DNA from: CAMCYM01 sp964405405 | GTDB lineage: Bacteria > Bacteroidota > Bacteroidia > Flavobacteriales_D > Sanyastnellaceae | NCBI GenBank assembly: GCA_964405405.1 | Contig: CAYONT010000091.1 | Location: 1 to 5,912, forward strand | Length of the DNA: 5,912 nt | Reading direction: 5' to 3' | Shown: piece by piece, positions 5,573-5,912 of the stretch | Layout: each line of letters begins with the position of its first letter | Position numbering within the stretch: position 1 is the first letter of the stretch | The notes under the pieces: model-generated | Seen by the model: the letters and a program-made list of their open reading frames with translations, nothing else | Told to the model about the DNA's origin: nothing | The model's database searches: none | Position numbers and translations under genes: made by a program

Positions 5573-5912
5573 ATGAAACATGACGTGAGCGCCCTCGCCA
5601 ATCCGGCAGAAGGTCAGGACCCCGCACGCGGCTGGCGCGGCCGGCTCTTCGAACACCTGGACGGCTGGGCGCTGTGCGCGGTGATGCCGCCGCTGGTGGA
5701 GCGGGGGGTGCTGGAGGAGTTGGATCGGGCGGGGTCGGTAGGGGTGGTGCTGGATGTGGACGCCCTGGCGGCGGCGTATGGGGCGAACCCGGGTTACCTG
5801 AATGTCGCCCTTCGGATGGGGGCGCTGCAGGGGTGGCTGCGGATGGTGCCGGCCGCGGAGGGGGGAGGGGTGGGGTATACGGGGGTGGGCGGGGCGGCCG
5901 AGGGTTGGGGGG
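5573..5912 (+). CDS. SAM-dependent methyltransferase, N-terminal part (runs off the window)
   Basis: The ATG at 5573 opens a frame with no stop to the window end (113 complete codons). After a polar lead of about 20 residues comes LFEHLDGWALCAVMPPLVER and GVLEELD, then VDALAAAYGANPGYLNVALR and MGALQGWLRM. This is the winged-helix dimerisation domain placed before the Rossmann methyltransferase domain in O-methyltransferase-like proteins: a helix marking hydrophobic contact, 'ALAAAYGANPGYLNVALRML' as the recognition-type helix pair, and 'GWL' leading into the wing. The catalytic SAM-binding part is beyond the window, so substrate is unknown. GGGA shortly before the ATG may act as a weak ribosome site. 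Codon use is heavily biased to GGG, GTG and CTG, more than in the GT11 gene. The visible end (GGGVGYTGVGGAAEGW) is glycine-rich and less like the family, so an error or decay near the edge is possible. Confidence 0.65.
   Translation, partial: MKHDVSALANPAEGQDPARGWRGRLFEHLDGWALCAVMPPLVERGVLEELDRAGSVGVVLDVDALAAAYGANPGYLNVALRMGALQGWLRMVPAAEGGGVGYTGVGGAAEGWG
5860..5894 (+). other. Potential G-quadruplex motif inside the methyltransferase gene
   Basis: Six runs of G (G6, G4, G4, G5, G3, G4) separated by 1 to 5 bases occur on the plus strand within 35 bases, which satisfies the usual G-quadruplex pattern with loops of 1, 1 and 5 bases for the first four runs. The G runs arise mostly from GGG glycine and GTG valine codons, so this may just reflect codon bias. 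Confidence 0.4.

Noticed and set aside
1..5912. CRISPR array, tRNA/rRNA gene, insertion sequence or attachment site
   Set aside because: No regularly spaced repeats, cloverleaf-like sequence, transposase motifs or terminal inverted repeats were seen on reading both strands.

Overview
The window looks like a piece of a surface-polysaccharide (O-antigen, capsule or exopolysaccharide) locus on a bacterial chromosome of moderate to high GC. Most starts lack a clear Shine-Dalgarno sequence, and the glycosyltransferase, sulfotransferase and MBOAT mixture would suit a Gram-negative lineage such as the PVC group. That placement is a weak inference; no taxonomic marker gene is present.

Layout. Bases 1-94 (minus) hold the GTG-started N-terminus of an MBOAT/AlgI-like membrane O-acyltransferase that leaves the window. 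About 230-570 (plus) hold what looks like the wreck of a small antitoxin plus AbiEii-type nucleotidyltransferase toxin pair. A 43-codon minus-strand ORF of unknown function (544-675) abuts the break. An intact GT11 alpha-1,2-fucosyltransferase (780-1676, plus) converges, 14 bp apart, on an intact minus-strand pair: a DegT/DnrJ/EryC1/StrS sugar aminotransferase (2653-3750) and a family 2 glycosyltransferase (1691-2656), joined by a 4-bp ATGA overlap. Diverging from the aminotransferase is a plus-strand pair that is no longer intact: a WbqC-like protein (3899-4561) cut by one in-frame amber codon, and a PAPS-type sulfotransferase (4555-5321) with an in-frame amber codon in its 5'-phosphosulfate-binding motif and a later frameshift. 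A G-rich stretch of unclear content follows. The 3' edge carries the start of a SAM-dependent methyltransferase (5573 onward) recognised by its winged-helix dimerisation domain.

How it fits together. The aminotransferase would make an amino-deoxy sugar nucleotide, the GT2 and GT11 enzymes would build and fucosylate a glycan, and the WbqC, sulfotransferase and MBOAT proteins would belong to its decoration. The decoration module and the toxin-antitoxin-like pair carry inactivating lesions, while the two glycosyltransferases and the aminotransferase are clean. The simplest reading is a glycan locus losing accessory modification genes. An assembly error or stop-codon recoding are alternatives to be excluded. 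I did not find a convincing new system; the most unusual points are the two isolated amber codons in adjacent genes and the toxin-antitoxin relic.
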